DNA from: Candidatus Zixiibacteriota bacterium
GTDB taxonomy: Bacteria; Zixibacteria; MSB-5A5; UBA10806
Assembly (NCBI GenBank): GCA_003520965.1
Contig: DOTU01000089.1
Location: forward strand, 12,581 to 19,055
DNA: 6,475 bases
Direction of reading: 5' to 3'
Position numbers and translations under genes: made by a program. Shown here piece after piece: positions 5,857-6,475 of the stretch (position 1 is the first letter of the stretch; each line of letters opens with the position of its first letter). The notes under the pieces were generated by a model. The model was not told the origin of the DNA, ran no database searches, and worked only from the letters and a program-made list of their open reading frames with translations.

Positions 5857-6475
5857 TACTGACATCACCCAGGCTCAGCTATGATTTCTTAGGCATTCGC
5901 CTTGAAAATCCGTTTATCCTCTCGGCGGCTCCGTCGACCGATGAACTTCCGATCGCACGAAGAGGTCTTGAGGCCGGTTGGGCCGGGCTTATCCTGAAGA
6001 CCACCTCGATCCTCGGAACGAAAGTCGACCTCGCCTATCCGATGATGAGCGCTTTTACCGGTGACGGGCGAATTCTCGGAATGGGAAATATTGATCTTAT
6101 CAGCGCTTATCATATCGATGAGGTAGTCAAGCGGGTTACGATTCTCAAGAAAGAATTTCCGAATAAAATGATTGCCGCCTCAATTATGTCCGGCTCCAAA
6201 GAGGGCTGGCAATCTCTTGTGAAAGCGCTCAAGGACGCCGGAGCCGATCTAATCGAATGCAGTTTCTCCTGCCCGCAGGGGAATATTGGCGAAGACCCCG
6301 GCAAAATGCTTGCTCAAAGCGAATCGGCCACCGAGCGCGCTGCGAGTTGGGTGAAAGAGGCCGCGGGATCGCTTCCGGTACTGATTAAGATAACGCCACA
6401 GGTTACTGATATCGCTGCTATCGTCAAGGCTGTACAGCGCGCCGGTTGCGACGGTGTCACCGCATCAAACTCTGT
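5853..6475 (+). CDS. PreA-like FMN oxidoreductase, dihydropyrimidine/dihydroorotate dehydrogenase family (partial)
   Basis: The first 207 codons are present; the frame runs open off the window end. It starts at ATG 5853, whose ATGA contains the preceding stop, and no better start is visible. The fold is the FMN barrel of dihydropyrimidine and dihydroorotate dehydrogenases. Visible landmarks are NPFILSAAP at 19-27, Lys49 in LKTTS, GNIDLIS at 78-84, AASIM at 108-112, FSCPQG at 138-143, Lys179 in IKITP with VTDI at 184-187, and GVTASN at 201-206. Lys49 and Lys179 match FMN-binding Lys574 and Lys709 of the pig enzyme. There is no cysteine between Cys140 and Cys199, so the catalytic Cys671 is missing. 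Substrate contacts have changed: Glu611 to Asp81, Asn668 to Ser137, Thr737 to Ser207. Asn609 (Asn79) and Asn736 (Asn206) are kept. It probably receives electrons from the PreT-like protein and reduces, or oxidises, a ring other than uracil or thymine. Whether the C-terminal ferredoxin domain of PreA follows cannot be seen. Confidence 0.85.
   Translation, partial: MILTSPRLSYDFLGIRLENPFILSAAPSTDELPIARRGLEAGWAGLILKTTSILGTKVDLAYPMMSAFTGDGRILGMGNIDLISAYHIDEVVKRVTILKKEFPNKMIAASIMSGSKEGWQSLVKALKDAGADLIECSFSCPQGNIGEDPGKMLAQSESATERAASWVKEAAGSLPVLIKITPQVTDIAAIVKAVQRAGCDGVTASNS

Noticed and set aside
5853..6475. Dihydroorotate dehydrogenase (PyrD) for pyrimidine synthesis
   Set aside because: The GNIDLIS, SIM and ITPQVTDI segments match the PreA/dihydropyrimidine dehydrogenase branch, and no other pyrimidine synthesis gene is nearby.

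Overview
The window is 6475 bases of densely packed coding sequence, all on the + strand, with no intergenic gap longer than about 16 bases. It reads as the inside of one long bacterial operon. The lineage cannot be fixed from this sequence. Base composition looks balanced, starts are mixed (ATG and TTG), and neighbouring genes overlap by 4 to 8 bases. A molybdenum hydroxylase beside a PreT/PreA-type flavin and iron-sulfur reductase fits an anaerobic or facultative bacterium that degrades N-heterocycles; this is inference. No promoter, terminator, tRNA, rRNA, mobile element or CRISPR array is visible.

Region 1 (33-4593) encodes a molybdenum hydroxylase of the xanthine dehydrogenase family. 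The order is FAD subunit A, molybdopterin (catalytic) subunit, FAD subunit B, [2Fe-2S] subunit. Two complete and quite different FAD subunits are present where the family normally needs one. The catalytic subunit keeps the general machinery (Gln212, Arg357, Glu727). It lacks the two phenylalanines that hold purines in bovine xanthine oxidase, and has Asp at the Glu802 position, so its substrate is not certain to be xanthine.

Region 2 (4603-6475) encodes a pair resembling dihydropyrimidine dehydrogenase split in two. The first is a PreT-like NAD(P)H/FAD subunit with N-terminal cysteine motifs for two [4Fe-4S] clusters. The second is a PreA-like FMN barrel, cut by the window end. The PreA-like protein keeps the FMN lysines but has no cysteine in the loop that carries the catalytic Cys671 of the mammalian enzyme, and several pyrimidine-contacting residues have changed. 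The PreT-like protein has His where the unusual glutamine cluster ligand should be.

Together the genes suggest a pathway in which a heterocycle is hydroxylated by the molybdenum enzyme and its ring is reduced, or the hydroxylation electrons are handled, by the PreT/PreA-like flavoenzyme. The substrate is unknown. Known relatives include xanthine, nicotinate and purine hydroxylases and reductive pyrimidine or purine pathways. The upstream and downstream genes, which would decide this, lie outside the window.
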